A stretch of 64,000 nucleotides of DNA from Hamadaea tsunoensis DSM 44101 (lineage in GTDB: Bacteria; Actinomycetota; Actinomycetes; Mycobacteriales; Micromonosporaceae). The position numbers were made by a program, and so were the translations under genes. Below are positions 23,587-32,381 of this stretch, piece after piece. The stretch lies in assembly GCF_000428945.1 (NCBI RefSeq), contig NZ_KE386823.1:1-64000 (forward strand), read 5' to 3'. The notes below the pieces were generated by a model. The model was given only the letters and a program-made list of their open reading frames with translations, did not search any database and was not told the origin of the DNA. The stretch's first letter is position 1. Each line of letters starts with the position of its first letter.

Positions 23587-24467
23587 ATGCCTGTACGCCT
23601 TCGTCCCGTTTCCGCTGCCGACGTCCCCGCGATTCATGCGGTGGTGGCCGCGTACGAGGAGGCGGTGGTCGGCCGGGTCGAGTCCGATGTGGACAGGATC
23701 GCGGCGGATCTGGCCCGGCCCGGCCTCGATCCGGCGCTGGATTCCGTGGTGGCCGACGAGGACGGCGCGATCATCGGATGGGCCTGGGCGGACCGGCGCT
23801 CCGAGGTCTACGTGCACCCCGCGCACCGCGGCCGGGGGCTCGGCGGGGCGCTGCTGAGCTGGACCGAGCAGCGGGCCCGCCAGACCGGCGCCGCCCGGCT
23901 CGTCCAGACCGTCGCCGACCAGGACACGGCCGCGACCGCCCTCGTACGCGCGCACGGCTTCGCCCCGTACGTCACGTCCTGGCTGCTCGCGATCGACCTG
24001 CCGGAAGCACCCGAGATCCCGGCCGCGCCGGACGGGGTGACGGTCCGGGCGTTCCGGCCGGGCGACGAGCACGCCGCGCACGAGATGATCGAGGACGCCT
24101 TCGACGAATGGCAGTCGCGCCGCAAGGCGTACGCCGAATGGGCCCGGGGGACCGTGGAGCGGCCGACCTTCGCGCCGCAGTGCTCGCCGGTGGCCGTGGG
24201 GCCGGACGGCGAACTGCTCGGCGCGCTGATCGCGGACCTGCCCGAGTTCGGCGAGGCTACATCGAGCGCCTCGCCGTACGCCGGGACCAGCGCAACCGGG
24301 GCCTCGCCCGGCTGCTGCTGCGGACGTCGTTCCGGGCCTTCCACGAGCGCGGCCTGCGCAGCGCGACCCTGTGGACGCACTCGAACACCGGGGCGCTGGC
24401 CCTCTACGAACGGGTGGGGATGCGCGTACGCCGCAGCTCGACGGTGTACGCGCTCGACCTCACTTGA
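23587..24467 (+). pseudogene. Two-domain GNAT acetyltransferase gene with a frameshift
   Basis: Reading from ATG 23587 gives a first GNAT domain (VYVHPAHRGRGLGGALLSW is its acetyl-CoA loop) and the start of a second one, up to LIADLPEFGE. At about 24255 the frame must move back one base to continue as GYIERLAVRRDQRNRGLARL and finish at the TGA 24465-24467; the acetyl-CoA loop of the second domain lies only in the shifted frame. The sequence GGCGAGGCTAC is consistent with loss of one G. No slippery heptamer is visible, so a mutation or sequence error is likelier than programmed frameshifting. The last 8 bp overlap the convergent gene at 24460. Confidence 0.82.
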
Positions 24468-24678
24468 GGAAGGCGATCAGCAGGGCGAACCCGCCGATGA
24501 TGCCCACCAGCGCGGCGACCAGGACCCAGGTCGGGACGGTGTACTCGCCGCGCCGGTTGCGGGCGATCTCATCGCGGATCTTCTCCTGCCGGCGCTGCCA
24601 GCGCGGCTTCTCGTTGCCGGGCAGCCCGAGCAGGCCGCGGCGGCGCCGGGGCAGTTCGGTGATCGGGTTCTCGCTCAT
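24460..24678 (-). CDS. Small single-helix membrane protein downstream of pafA
   Basis: A 72-residue protein: an Arg-rich cytoplasmic part (PRRRRGLLG, RWQRRQEKIRDEIARN) followed by one C-terminal membrane helix (WVLVAALVGIIGGFALLIAFL). No family is recognised. It lies 78 bp after pafA on the same strand. A TAGGCT box 10 nt before the ATG could give it a promoter of its own. Confidence 0.72.
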   Translation of the reverse strand: MSENPITELPRRRRGLLGLPGNEKPRWQRRQEKIRDEIARNRRGEYTVPTWVLVAALVGIIGGFALLIAFLK

Positions 24679-24740
24679 GATGCCGTCGAGCCTACGCCTG
24701 CTCCGATCACAGAAGCAGGCCCGACGGCCTCACGGAAAGG

Positions 24741-24772
24741 TCACATGCCGGCGAGATCACATACTGGCGATG
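24741..24772 (-). repeat. 16-bp tandem duplication spanning the pafA stop codon
   Basis: TCACATACTGGCGATG (24757-24772, coding the end of PafA and its stop) is followed by TCACATGCCGGCGAGA (24741-24756), 12 of 16 positions identical. The second copy repeats the stop triplet. Confidence 0.6.
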
Positions 24773-26115
24773 AGCCGGTCGACGCGCTCGTCGTGGGCCC
24801 GGAACGGGTCCTTGCACAGCACGGTGCGCTGCGCCTGGTCGTTCAGCTTCAGGTGCACCCAGTCGACGGTGAAGTCGCGGCGCTTCTCCTGGGCGTGCTT
24901 GATGAACTCGCCGCGCAGCCGCGCCCGCGTGGTCTGCGGCGGGGTCTCCTTGGCCTCGTAGATCCGCAGGTCGTTGACCGCGCGCTCGACCTGGTTGCGC
25001 TTCTCCAGCAGCGGGTAGAGGCCCCGCCCCCGGCGCAGGTCGTGGTACGCGAGGTCCAGCTGGGCCACCCGCGGGTGGGCCAGCGGCAGGTCGTGCTTGG
25101 CCTGGTAGCGCTCGATCGTGCGGAGCTTGGTGACCCAGTCGATCTCGCGCGACACCGGTTCGAGGTCGCCGGACTCGACGGCGGCGAGGACCCGGCCCCA
25201 CAGCTCGATGACCTTCTTCGAGACGTCGTCGTGCGTACGCTTCGCCACGAACTCGGCGGCCTTCGTGAAGTACTCCTGCTGGATCTCCAGCGCGCTGGCC
25301 TCGCGACCGGAGGCGAGCCGGATCCGGCGGCGGCCGGTGATGTCGTGCGACACCTCCCGGATCGCCCGGATCGGGTTCTCCAGCGACAGGTCGGCCATGG
25401 TGACCCCGGCCTCGATCATGCGCAGGACGAGATCCGCCGAGCCGACCTTGAGCAGCGTGGTCATCTCGTTCATGTTCGAGTCGCCGACGATGACGTGCAG
25501 GCGCCGGTAGCGCTCGGCGTCGGCGTGCGGCTCGTCGCGGGTGTTGATGATCGGCCGGCTGCGGGTGGTGGCGCTGGAGACGCCCTCCCAGATGTGCTCG
25601 GCACGCTGGGACAGGCAGTAGACCGCGCCCCGGGGCGTCTGCAGGACCTTGCCGGCGCCGCAGATCAGCTGCCGGGTGACGAGGAACGGGATCAGGATGT
25701 CGGCGAGCCGGCCGAACTCGCCGTGCCGGGAGACCAGGTAGTTCTCGTGGCAGCCGTAGGAGTTGCCGGCGGAGTCGGTGTTGTTCTTGAACAGGTAGAT
25801 CTCGCCCGCGATGCCCTCGTCGTGCAGCCGCTTCTCGGCGTCCACGAGGAGTCCTTCGAGGATCCGCTCGCCGGCCCGGTCGTGCGCGACCAGGTCGAGC
25901 AGCGAGTCACACTCCGGGGTCGCGTACTCCGGGTGCGAGCCCACGTCGAGGTAGAGACGGGCTCCGTTGCGCAGGAAGACGTTGCTTGAGCGACCCCAGG
26001 AGACGACCCGGCGGAACAAATAGCGCGCCACCTCGTCCGGGCTCAGCCGCCGCTGGCCACGGTAGGTGCAGGTGACGCCATATTCCGTCTCGATGCCGTA
26101 GATGCGCCGGTCCAT
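24757..26115 (-). CDS. pafA: Pup-protein ligase PafA
   Basis: A 452-residue carboxylate-amine ligase of the glutamine-synthetase fold that phosphorylates the C-terminal Glu of deamidated Pup and joins it to substrate lysines. Diagnostic segments are [10 protein letters not shown] at the N-terminus (Mg-binding Glu), [14 protein letters not shown] with the catalytic Asp near residue 63, [18 protein letters not shown], and [20 protein letters not shown] at the end. The ATG at 26115 (MDRRIYG) is chosen by family alignment and by a TACTGT box 6 nt upstream. It follows a methyltransferase-rmlC pair by 32 bp, which is unusual. Confidence 0.97.
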   Translation of the reverse strand: MDRRIYGIETEYGVTCTYRGQRRLSPDEVARYLFRRVVSWGRSSNVFLRNGARLYLDVGSHPEYATPECDSLLDLVAHDRAGERILEGLLVDAEKRLHDEGIAGEIYLFKNNTDSAGNSYGCHENYLVSRHGEFGRLADILIPFLVTRQLICGAGKVLQTPRGAVYCLSQRAEHIWEGVSSATTRSRPIINTRDEPHADAERYRRLHVIVGDSNMNEMTTLLKVGSADLVLRMIEAGVTMADLSLENPIRAIREVSHDITGRRRIRLASGREASALEIQQEYFTKAAEFVAKRTHDDVSKKVIELWGRVLAAVESGDLEPVSREIDWVTKLRTIERYQAKHDLPLAHPRVAQLDLAYHDLRRGRGLYPLLEKRNQVERAVNDLRIYEAKETPPQTTRARLRGEFIKHAQEKRRDFTVDWVHLKLNDQAQRTVLCKDPFRAHDERVDRLIASM

Positions 26116-26121
26116 CCCCAA

Positions 26122-26127
26122 ACAGTA
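26122..26127 (-). promoter_or_regulatory. -10 box of pafA (leaderless)
   Basis: TACTGT on the minus strand lies 6 nt before the pafA ATG, within the 32-bp gap after rmlC. It suggests pafA can be transcribed independently of rmlC. Confidence 0.5.
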
Positions 26128-26147
26128 CGCGAGATCAGCTACGAAGG

Positions 26148-26744
26148 TCACGCACGTAGTGACTGGATGTATTCGCGGCAGTCCGCATAGGACGGAAGCA
26201 GGCCGCGCTCGGCCGCCTCCGCGAGGGTCGGCGCGGCGGCGTCCCGAGCCGACAATACCGGTGAATCAGCAGGCCAGGCGACGTTCAGCTGAACGTCCAG
26301 CGGGTGGATCGCGAACTCCCGGGCCGGGTTGTAGGTCTCCGAGCACAGGTACGAGATCGTGACGTCGTCCTCCAGGGCGCAGAAACCGTGTCCGAGGCCT
26401 TCGGCCAGGTAGACGGCCTTCCGGTCGACATCATCCAGCCGGACGGTCTCATATTTACCGAAAGTGGGCGAACCCTGGCGGAGGTCCACGATGACGTCGA
26501 GCAGGGCTCCGCGTACACAGGTGATGTATTTGGCCTGACCGGGAGGAACCTGGGCATAGTGGATGCCGCGGACGACGCCCCGCGCGGAGGTCGAGAGGTT
26601 CGCCTGCGCGAGGCGCAGCGGGTGGCCGACCGCCTCGGCGAGGCGGTCGTAGCGGTACCACTCCATGAAGACGCCGCGCGGGTCGCCGTGCTGGACCGGC
26701 GTGATCTCCCAGGCGCCCTCGATGGACAGCTCGCTGATCTTCAT
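26148..26744 (-). CDS. rmlC: dTDP-4-dehydrorhamnose 3,5-epimerase
   Basis: A 198-residue cupin-fold epimerase for the third step of dTDP-L-rhamnose synthesis. Seen are [13 protein letters not shown] near the N-terminus, the catalytic His in [10 protein letters not shown] (residue ~62), [18 protein letters not shown], and the Tyr in [10 protein letters not shown] (residue ~135). Its ATG overlaps the upstream methyltransferase stop by 4 bp. It is separated from rmlA, rmlB and rmlD by the flippase gene and intergenic repeats, and is followed by pafA. Confidence 0.95.
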   Translation of the reverse strand: MKISELSIEGAWEITPVQHGDPRGVFMEWYRYDRLAEAVGHPLRLAQANLSTSARGVVRGIHYAQVPPGQAKYITCVRGALLDVIVDLRQGSPTFGKYETVRLDDVDRKAVYLAEGLGHGFCALEDDVTISYLCSETYNPAREFAIHPLDVQLNVAWPADSPVLSARDAAAPTLAEAAERGLLPSYADCREYIQSLRA

Positions 26745-27310
26745 CGGCGGCCCACCGTGACGAACTCGTTGTAGGTGAAGACCTTGCCCGCCGTGCGGGC
26801 GAACGGGAAGCTGTACTGCCGCGTGACGCTCAAGCCGAGGTCCGCGCACAGCTTGGCGGCCTCCTCGAAGCCGACGAAGCGCACGTGGGTCGCGTCGCTG
26901 GCGAACCCCTTCTCCTGCGGCGTGATGATCACTACCTGGCCGCCGGGACGCACGCAGTCGACGTAGCTGCCCAGCACCGCCAGCGCGTCCGGCTCGGGCA
27001 TGTGCTCCGCCAGGTGCGCGGCGAGGATCGAGTCGAAGGCGCCCGCCTCGTGCACGAACTCCTCCGACGTGTACGCAGTCAGCCCGCGCTGCCGGCACAC
27101 GGCGACCGAGGTCGGGTTGTGGTCGACCCCGACGCTCTCCGGGCTCAGATGGGCGAGGTTGCGGCCGATGCCGCAGCCGACGTCGAGGGTGCGGCCGAGG
27201 CCGAGCCGCCGCAGGTTCCACCGGTAGGGCGCCTGCACGTCCAGGACCCGCTTCCAGCGGGCACCTTCGAGCGCGGCCAGCCGTTCGGTGTAGTCGGCAC
27301 CTTCTGTCAC
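26741..27310 (-). CDS. Class I SAM-dependent methyltransferase
   Basis: A 189-residue methyltransferase with motif I LDVGCGIGRNLAHL (residues ~45-58), an acidic residue after strand 2 (VGVDHNP), and the post-I segment RPGGQVVIITPQ. It probably modifies a sugar or lipid in the adjacent rhamnose glycan pathway; no substrate can be assigned. The GTG at 27310 (VTEGADYTERL) is chosen because a TATGCT box lies 7 nt upstream; that box includes the alternative in-frame ATG at 27322. It is translationally coupled to rmlC. Confidence 0.85.
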   Translation of the reverse strand: MTEGADYTERLAALEGARWKRVLDVQAPYRWNLRRLGLGRTLDVGCGIGRNLAHLSPESVGVDHNPTSVAVCRQRGLTAYTSEEFVHEAGAFDSILAAHLAEHMPEPDALAVLGSYVDCVRPGGQVVIITPQEKGFASDATHVRFVGFEEAAKLCADLGLSVTRQYSFPFARTAGKVFTYNEFVTVGRR

Positions 27311-27317
27311 GCCGGGA

Positions 27318-27323
27318 AGCATA
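27318..27323 (-). promoter_or_regulatory. -10 box of the methyltransferase-rmlC transcript
   Basis: TATGCT on the minus strand lies 7 nt before GTG at 27310. It decides the start over the ATG contained in the box itself. Confidence 0.45.
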
Positions 27324-27352
27324 GCGGGGACGGGCGTGCCGGAGCGCACCGC

Positions 27353-27358
27353 TAGCCT
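27353..27358 (+). promoter_or_regulatory. -10 box of the flippase gene
   Basis: TAGCCT lies 9 nt before ATG at 27368. It is divergent from the methyltransferase promoter in a 57-bp region. Confidence 0.4.
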
Positions 27359-27367
27359 GGGGTCACT

Positions 27368-28642
27368 ATGTCTGCCGCTCCCCGCTCCGCCGAGCCGACC
27401 TCGGCTCCCCCGCTCGGCAGAGGCCTGCTGAAGGGCACCACCTCGATCGCGACCGCACTGGTCGTCCTCGGCGCCTCCGGGTACGCCTTCCTCGCCGTCA
27501 CCGCCCGCATCGTGCCCGCCGCCGACTACGCCGCGCTCGCGGCGCTCTACCTGCTGATGGCGGTCTTCGGCGGCGGCCTGTTCTCCAGCGTCGAACTGGA
27601 GACCAGCCGGCTCGTCAGCGGCGGGGCCGCCCGCGGCGAGCCGACCGGCACCGCGGTACGCCAGATGCGCCTGGTCTCCACCGGCCTGCTGGTCCTGGTC
27701 TCGCTGGCGATGCTGGCCGCCGGCCGCCTGCTCGTCGACCGTGTCTTCAACGGCGACCCCTGGCTGCTCGCCGGGCTGCTCGCGGCGTGCGCCGGCTTCG
27801 CCGTGCTGAGCCTGCCCCGGGGCACGTTCGCCGGCCGGGGACGGCTGCCGGCGTACGCGGCCACGATCGGCGGAGAGGGCCTGGCCCGCCTGCTCCCCTG
27901 CCTCATCCTGGCCGCGGCCGGGGTCACCGCCGCGGCCGGCTTCGGTGTCGCGCTCGGCCTGGGCCCGCTGCTCGCCGGCCTGCTCTGCGTACCGTGGCTG
28001 CGCCTCGGCGCCCCGGGCGGCCACGTGCCGTGGCGCACGCTGCTGCCGGCCGTCGGCTGGCTCGCCGGATCGGCACTGCTGTCGCTGGGCCTGGCCAACC
28101 TCGGCCCCGTCGTCGTCAAGGCGATCCTCGTCGAGGACCCGGCCCGCGCGGGCGTCTTCGCGTTCGCGTTCGTGCTGGCACGCGTACCGCAGTTCCTGTT
28201 CACGAGCGCGCAGACGGCCCTGCTCCCGGCCCTCACCCGGGCGGCCGCGACCGGCGACCACGCGCGGCTGCGTCAAGGCGTACGCCAGGCCGTCCTGGTC
28301 GTCGCGGCGCTCGGCGCACTGGGCGTCCTCGGGACGATCCTCGTGGGCGGTTTCGTCATCCGCGTCCTGTTCGACTCCACGCACGGGATCGGCGCGCTGG
28401 ACCTCGGGCTGCTCGGCCTCGGCGCCGCGTTCGCGATGATGATGGCCGTGCTCCAGTCGGCCCTCCTCGCGCTGGCCAAGCACCGGCTGGTGACCCTCGC
28501 GTACGCGCTGGGCTTCGCGGGCTTCGTCCTGTGCTTCCTGCTCCCGCTGGACCCGGTGGCCGCCGGCCTGGCCGCCCAGCTCGTCTCGGGCGTGATCACC
28601 GTCGCCGTCATGCTCCACCTCTTCCGCCGCTACGCCCGCTGA
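27368..28642 (+). CDS. Polysaccharide flippase-like (Wzx/MATE fold) membrane protein
   Basis: A 424-residue protein with 12 or so membrane helices, resembling the oligosaccharidyl-lipid flippase superfamily: ALAALYLLMAVFGGGLFSSVELETSR early, and VKAILVEDPARAGVFAFAFVLARVPQFLF near the middle. It would translocate lipid-linked glycan intermediates made by the neighbouring rhamnose and GT2 genes. It is transcribed away from the methyltransferase and is followed by ~580 bp without genes. Confidence 0.82.
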   Translation: MSAAPRSAEPTSAPPLGRGLLKGTTSIATALVVLGASGYAFLAVTARIVPAADYAALAALYLLMAVFGGGLFSSVELETSRLVSGGAARGEPTGTAVRQMRLVSTGLLVLVSLAMLAAGRLLVDRVFNGDPWLLAGLLAACAGFAVLSLPRGTFAGRGRLPAYAATIGGEGLARLLPCLILAAAGVTAAAGFGVALGLGPLLAGLLCVPWLRLGAPGGHVPWRTLLPAVGWLAGSALLSLGLANLGPVVVKAILVEDPARAGVFAFAFVLARVPQFLFTSAQTALLPALTRAAATGDHARLRQGVRQAVLVVAALGALGVLGTILVGGFVIRVLFDSTHGIGALDLGLLGLGAAFAMMMAVLQSALLALAKHRLVTLAYALGFAGFVLCFLLPLDPVAAGLAAQLVSGVITVAVMLHLFRRYAR

Positions 28643-28819
28643 CCCCTCTCCTCAACAGCCGCCGATCACTTGTTCCCGGTGATCGCTTCCGCGCGGAGCG
28701 CTCGCATATTAGGACAGTCGGGACAAAGTCCGGGCCTGTCTCGACGGCAGCACCGCAGCAGCCACGGAGACCGCCCGGCGCCGGCGCCCTGCCCACACAG
28801 ATCTTGACCAATGCCCGTG
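28643..28819. other. Gene-free stretch before R3
   Basis: No coding potential is supported. It contains one recognisable fragment, CATATTAGGACAGTCGGGAC at 28706-28725, which resembles the terminal part of R3 (CATATCGGACAGTCGCGAC). This suggests a decayed further R3 copy. Confidence 0.5.
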
Positions 28820-29063
28820 ATGCGGGAACGATCTTCCACCCAGTGGTCAGAGGCCGCCGACTTCATGATCATTTACGGCTCGGGTGTCAATCCGGCTCGA
28901 TCTGCATGATCAATTACGCCCCAGGTGTCGCCGGACCCGGTCAACGCGCTCCAGAACCGTAAATGATCATGCGTAAGACGGCCGTATTCACACCTCAGCC
29001 GCAAACGATCACCCCGCTGGCGGCCCGCCCGAGCGCGCATACCGGACAGTCACGACAAAGGCC
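28820..29063 (+). repeat. R3 dispersed repeat, copy A
   Basis: A 244-bp copy of a repeat also found at 51000-51242 and 51373-51613. All start ATGCRGGA and end GGACAGTCRCGACAAAGGCC. Inside, four versions of a module close to GATCATTTACGGCTCAGGTG occur, two forward then two reversed, giving a large imperfect palindrome. It is joined to R4 copy 2 downstream. Confidence 0.88.
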
Positions 29064-29094
29064 GAAAGGGGCGAAACGGCGACCGGGCCGCGGT

Positions 29095-29216
29095 GCAGGA
29101 TGCGTCGCCCCACTCACCTGGCAGTGGAGTCCCCGGAGCGCAGCGATAGGGGCGGAACGGTCTCCCGCGGGAGGAGCGGAGGTGAGATCGACGAACCCGG
29201 GACAAAATGATCTTGA
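29095..29216 (+). repeat. R4 dispersed repeat, copy 2
   Basis: A 122-bp copy of the repeat at 17966-18076, with the same start GCAGGATGCGTCGCCCCACT and end GATCTTGA; a ~12-bp insertion (GAGCGCAGCGAT area) accounts for the length difference. It ends 11 bp past the rmlA stop. Confidence 0.85.
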
Positions 29217-29227
29217 TTTAAGAGGAC

Positions 29228-30085
29228 CTACAAGAGCCCCAAGAGGTAATCCCCATAGCCGGACTTGCGCAACGGCTGGGCGAGCGAGACGAGCTGCTTG
29301 GACGACAGGAAACCCGCCCGCCAGGCCGCTTCCTCCACGCAGCCGATCTTGAACCCTTGCCGTTCCTCGATGACCCGCACGTACTCCGCCGCCTGCATGA
29401 GCGACGAGAACGTCCCGGTGTCGAGCCAGGCCGTCCCCCGGTCGAGGGCGGTGACCGACAGGCGCCCCGCCCGCAGGTACGCGTCGTTGACCGCGGTGAT
29501 CTCCAGTTCGCCCCGGTCGGACGGCTTGAGGTCGGCGGCGATCTCGACCACCTGGTTGTCGTAGAAGTAGAGGCCGGGGACGGCGTACCGGGACTTGGGG
29601 GCGAGCGGCTTCTCCTCGATCGACAGCACCCGGCCGTCGTCCGCGAACTCGACCACGCCGTAGTCCGACGGGTTCGCCACCTGGTACGCGAAGATCCGCC
29701 CGCCGGACAGCTGTTCGGTATCCGACAGCTGCCGTTCGAGATTCACCCCGTGGAAGATGTTGTCGCCGAGGATCAGGGCCACCGTCTGGTCGCCGATGAA
29801 GTCCCGGCCGATGACGAAGGCCTGCGCGATTCCGTCCGGGCGGGGCTGCACGGCATAGGAGATCACCAATCCCCACTGGCTTCCGTCGCCGAGCAGCCGC
29901 TCGAACTGCACGGCGTCCTCGGGAGTGGTGATCACGAGGATCTCGCGGACCCCTGCCATGATCAAAGTAGTCAGCGGGTAGTACACCATCGGCTTGTCGT
30001 AGACCGGCATGAGCTGCTTGGAAACGGCTCGGGTGATCGGCCACAGCCGGGATCCGGTGCCACCGGCAAGGAGGATGCCACGCAT
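29228..30085 (-). CDS. rmlA: Glucose-1-phosphate thymidylyltransferase
   Basis: A 285-residue nucleotidyltransferase making dTDP-glucose, the first step to dTDP-rhamnose. The N-terminal signature [20 protein letters not shown] contains the catalytic Arg and nucleotide-binding loop; [24 protein letters not shown] (metal Asp) and [10 protein letters not shown] follow. The length is normal for the short RmlA class. It is divergent from rmlB with 60 bp between starts, both leaderless, so the two promoters may be co-regulated. Confidence 0.96.
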   Translation of the reverse strand: MRGILLAGGTGSRLWPITRAVSKQLMPVYDKPMVYYPLTTLIMAGVREILVITTPEDAVQFERLLGDGSQWGLVISYAVQPRPDGIAQAFVIGRDFIGDQTVALILGDNIFHGVNLERQLSDTEQLSGGRIFAYQVANPSDYGVVEFADDGRVLSIEEKPLAPKSRYAVPGLYFYDNQVVEIAADLKPSDRGELEITAVNDAYLRAGRLSVTALDRGTAWLDTGTFSSLMQAAEYVRVIEERQGFKIGCVEEAAWRAGFLSSKQLVSLAQPLRKSGYGDYLLGLL

Positions 30086-30093
30086 GACGGGCA

Positions 30094-30099
30094 ACATTA
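30094..30099 (-). promoter_or_regulatory. -10 box of rmlA
   Basis: TAATGT on the minus strand lies 8 nt before the ATG at 30085. Confidence 0.5.
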
Positions 30100-30130
30100 C
30101 CGGGCGGGCCCGGCCGGCGGGCGGGTCGGC

Positions 30131-30136
30131 TAGACT
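30131..30136 (+). promoter_or_regulatory. -10 box of the rmlB operon
   Basis: TAGACT lies 9 nt before GTG at 30146, 31 bp from the divergent rmlA box. Confidence 0.5.
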
Positions 30137-30145
30137 CCCGGACTT

Positions 30146-31132
30146 GTGAATCTCCTCGTCACCGGCGGTGCCGGCTTCATCGGCTCCGAGTATGTCCGCC
30201 AGCTGCTGGGCGCCACGCCGCCGGACGCCTCGGTCAAGATCACTGTGCTCGACAAGCTCACCTATTCGGGGAACCTGGCGAACCTCGCCCCGGTCGCGGA
30301 CGACCCGCGGCTGGTCTTCGTGCAGGGTGACATCTGCGACGCCGACGTCGTCGAGGACCTGACGCGGGGCGTCGACGCGGTCGTGCACTTCGCCGCCGAG
30401 ACCCACGTCGACCGGGCCGTCACCGGGCCCAGCGAGTTCGTGCGGACCAACGTCCTCGGTACGCAGGTCCTGCTCGACGCCGCGCGCCGGCACGAGATCG
30501 GCCGGTTCCTGCACGTGTCGACCGACGAGGTCTACGGGTCGATCGAGAGCGGCTCCTGGACCGAGGACTGGCCGCTGGCGCCGCGCTCGGCGTACTCGGC
30601 CGCGAAGGCGGGATCGGACCTGCTGGCGCTCGCGTACCACAAGACCTACGGGCTGGACGTCGTCGTGACGCGGTGCTCGAACAACTACGGGCACTACCAG
30701 TTCCCGGAGAAGGTCATCCCGCTGTTCGTGACGAACCTGCTCGACGGGCGGAGCGTCCCCCTCTACGGCGACGGCCTCAACATCCGCGACTGGCTGCACG
30801 TCTCCGACCACTGCCGGGGCATCGACCTGGCGCTGCGCAAGGGCCGCGCCGGCGAGGTCTACCACATCGGCGGCGGCACCGAGCTGACCAACCGGGAGCT
30901 GACCGAGCGCCTGCTCGAGGCGACCGGGCGCGGCTGGGATCTGGTGACCCCGGTCGCCGACCGGCCCGGCCACGACCGCCGGTACTCGCTGTCGATCGAG
31001 AAGATCCGCGCCGAGCTGGGCTACGAGCCGCAGGTGGAGCTGGCCGACGGCCTGGCCGCCACCGTCGCCTGGTACCAGGACAACCGGGACTGGTGGGAGC
31101 CGCTCAAGGAGAAGGCGGCCCTGGCGTCGTGA
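30146..31132 (+). CDS. rmlB: dTDP-glucose 4,6-dehydratase
   Basis: A 328-residue extended short-chain dehydrogenase. The NAD-binding GGAGFIGS is at residues 7-14, the catalytic triad region is STDEVYG with YSAAKAG (Tyr-x-x-x-Lys, residues ~152-156), and [13 protein letters not shown] marks the RmlB family. It converts dTDP-glucose to the 4-keto-6-deoxy sugar. It heads a run of five genes with 4-14-bp overlaps (rmlB, rmlD, DUF2304, two GT2), hence one operon. Confidence 0.96.
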   Translation: MNLLVTGGAGFIGSEYVRQLLGATPPDASVKITVLDKLTYSGNLANLAPVADDPRLVFVQGDICDADVVEDLTRGVDAVVHFAAETHVDRAVTGPSEFVRTNVLGTQVLLDAARRHEIGRFLHVSTDEVYGSIESGSWTEDWPLAPRSAYSAAKAGSDLLALAYHKTYGLDVVVTRCSNNYGHYQFPEKVIPLFVTNLLDGRSVPLYGDGLNIRDWLHVSDHCRGIDLALRKGRAGEVYHIGGGTELTNRELTERLLEATGRGWDLVTPVADRPGHDRRYSLSIEKIRAELGYEPQVELADGLAATVAWYQDNRDWWEPLKEKAALAS

Positions 31133-32025
31133 CGGCCGGGACCGGGAAGGTTCTCATCACCGGTGCGGGCGGCATGCTCGGCCGCGCCTTGACCGCCGCG
31201 GCCCCGGCGGCCACCGCCCTGACCCGGCGGGAGCTCGACCTCCTCGACGCGGCCGCGACCGCCGACGCCGTCGCCGGCCACGACGTGGTGATCAACGCGG
31301 CCGCGTGGACCGACGTCGACCGGGCCGAGACCGAGGAGGCCGAGGCGACCCGGATCAACGGCGACGCCGTGGCGAACCTGGCGGCCGCCTGCGCCTCGGC
31401 GAACGCCCGCCTGATCCACGTCTCGACCGACTACGTCTTCGCCGGCGACGCCGCCACCCCGTACGCCGAGGACGCCCCGACGGCGCCGCTGAACGCGTAC
31501 GGGCGCAGCAAGCTGGCCGGCGAGCTCGCGGTCGCGAAGCTGCTGCCCGCCGCCGGCTATGTCGTACGCACGGCCTGGCTCTACGACCGCACCGGCCGGA
31601 ACTTCCTCACCACGATGCTGCGCCTGGCCGGCGAGCGCGACTTTGTGGACGTGGTCGACGACCAGCGCGGACAGCCGACGACCGCTCCGGCGCTGGCCGC
31701 CCAGCTGCTCCGGCTGGCCGCGCGGCCGGACGCCGCTCCCGGGATCTACCACGGCACCGCCGGCGGCGAAACCACCTGGTACGCGTTCACCCGGGCGATC
31801 TTCGCGCTGACGGGTCTCGATCCCGACCGGGTCCGGCCGACGACCAGCGAACGCTTCGTCCGGCCGGCGCCGCGCCCGGCGTACAGTGTGCTGGGCCACG
31901 ACCGGTGGCGGGCCGCCGGTCTGGCGCCGCTGGCCGACTGGCAAGATCTGCTGCACGATCTCCTGGGCGGCGGCCCGGCGGGACCGACGGCCCACAGTGA
32001 CGGCGACGAGGGTGATCCGGCATGA
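31129..32025 (+). CDS. rmlD: dTDP-4-dehydrorhamnose reductase
   Basis: A 298-residue NAD(P)-dependent reductase finishing dTDP-L-rhamnose. GAGGMLGR binds the nucleotide, [13 protein letters not shown] and STDYVFAG are family signatures, and YGRSKLAGE holds the catalytic Tyr and Lys. The GTG start overlaps the rmlB stop by 4 bp, and its own stop overlaps the next start (ATGA). The last ~20 residues are a polar tail. Confidence 0.95.
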   Translation: MTAGTGKVLITGAGGMLGRALTAAAPAATALTRRELDLLDAAATADAVAGHDVVINAAAWTDVDRAETEEAEATRINGDAVANLAAACASANARLIHVSTDYVFAGDAATPYAEDAPTAPLNAYGRSKLAGELAVAKLLPAAGYVVRTAWLYDRTGRNFLTTMLRLAGERDFVDVVDDQRGQPTTAPALAAQLLRLAARPDAAPGIYHGTAGGETTWYAFTRAIFALTGLDPDRVRPTTSERFVRPAPRPAYSVLGHDRWRAAGLAPLADWQDLLHDLLGGGPAGPTAHSDGDEGDPA

Positions 32026-32381
32026 GCCTGCAGCTGACCACCACGGTATGCGGCCTCCTGCTGCTCGCGGGCATCGTGGAGCTGCTGCGGCGCCGCCAGC
32101 TGCGGGAGAAGTACGGCGTCCTGTGGATCGGCGTCGGCCTCGTGATCATCCCGCTCTCGGTGTTCCCGCACGCGGTCGACAGGGTGGCCAGCTTCTTCGG
32201 TATGGCCAGCGGGGTGAGCCTGGTACTCTTCGCCGCGATCGTCTTCCTTCTGGTCGTCTGCCTCCATCTCAGCTGGGAGGTCAGCCGGTTGGAGGAGAAG
32301 ACCCGCACCCTCGCCGAGGAGATCGCCCTGATCCGGATGAAGGTCGACCAGAACACGGGGTCGGACGTTGATCAACGGTAG
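32022..32381 (+). CDS. DUF2304 small membrane protein
   Basis: A 119-residue protein with three membrane helices (LTTTVCGLLLLAGIVELLR; YGVLWIGVGLVIIPLSVFP; GVSLVLFAAIVFLLVVCLHL) and a C-terminal coiled coil. It matches the DUF2304 family, typically encoded next to GT2 glycosyltransferases as here; it may anchor or help the neighbouring enzyme. It overlaps rmlD by 4 bp and the next gene by 14 bp. Confidence 0.88.
   Translation: MSLQLTTTVCGLLLLAGIVELLRRRQLREKYGVLWIGVGLVIIPLSVFPHAVDRVASFFGMASGVSLVLFAAIVFLLVVCLHLSWEVSRLEEKTRTLAEEIALIRMKVDQNTGSDVDQR

Noticed and set aside
24240-24270. Programmed -1 frameshifting in the GNAT gene
   Set aside because: No slippery heptamer or downstream pseudoknot was evident; a one-base loss is simpler.
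22969-25989. 1006-codon plus-strand frame running through two genes and antisense to pafA
   Set aside because: Only the part 23587-24255 encodes a protein (GNAT); the rest is the complement of the first GNAT and pafA.
28666-28872. Small frames ending ALRAEAITGNK and similar in the repeat region
   Set aside because: They lie across the decayed R3 fragment and R3 copy A and have no start signals or conserved protein features.
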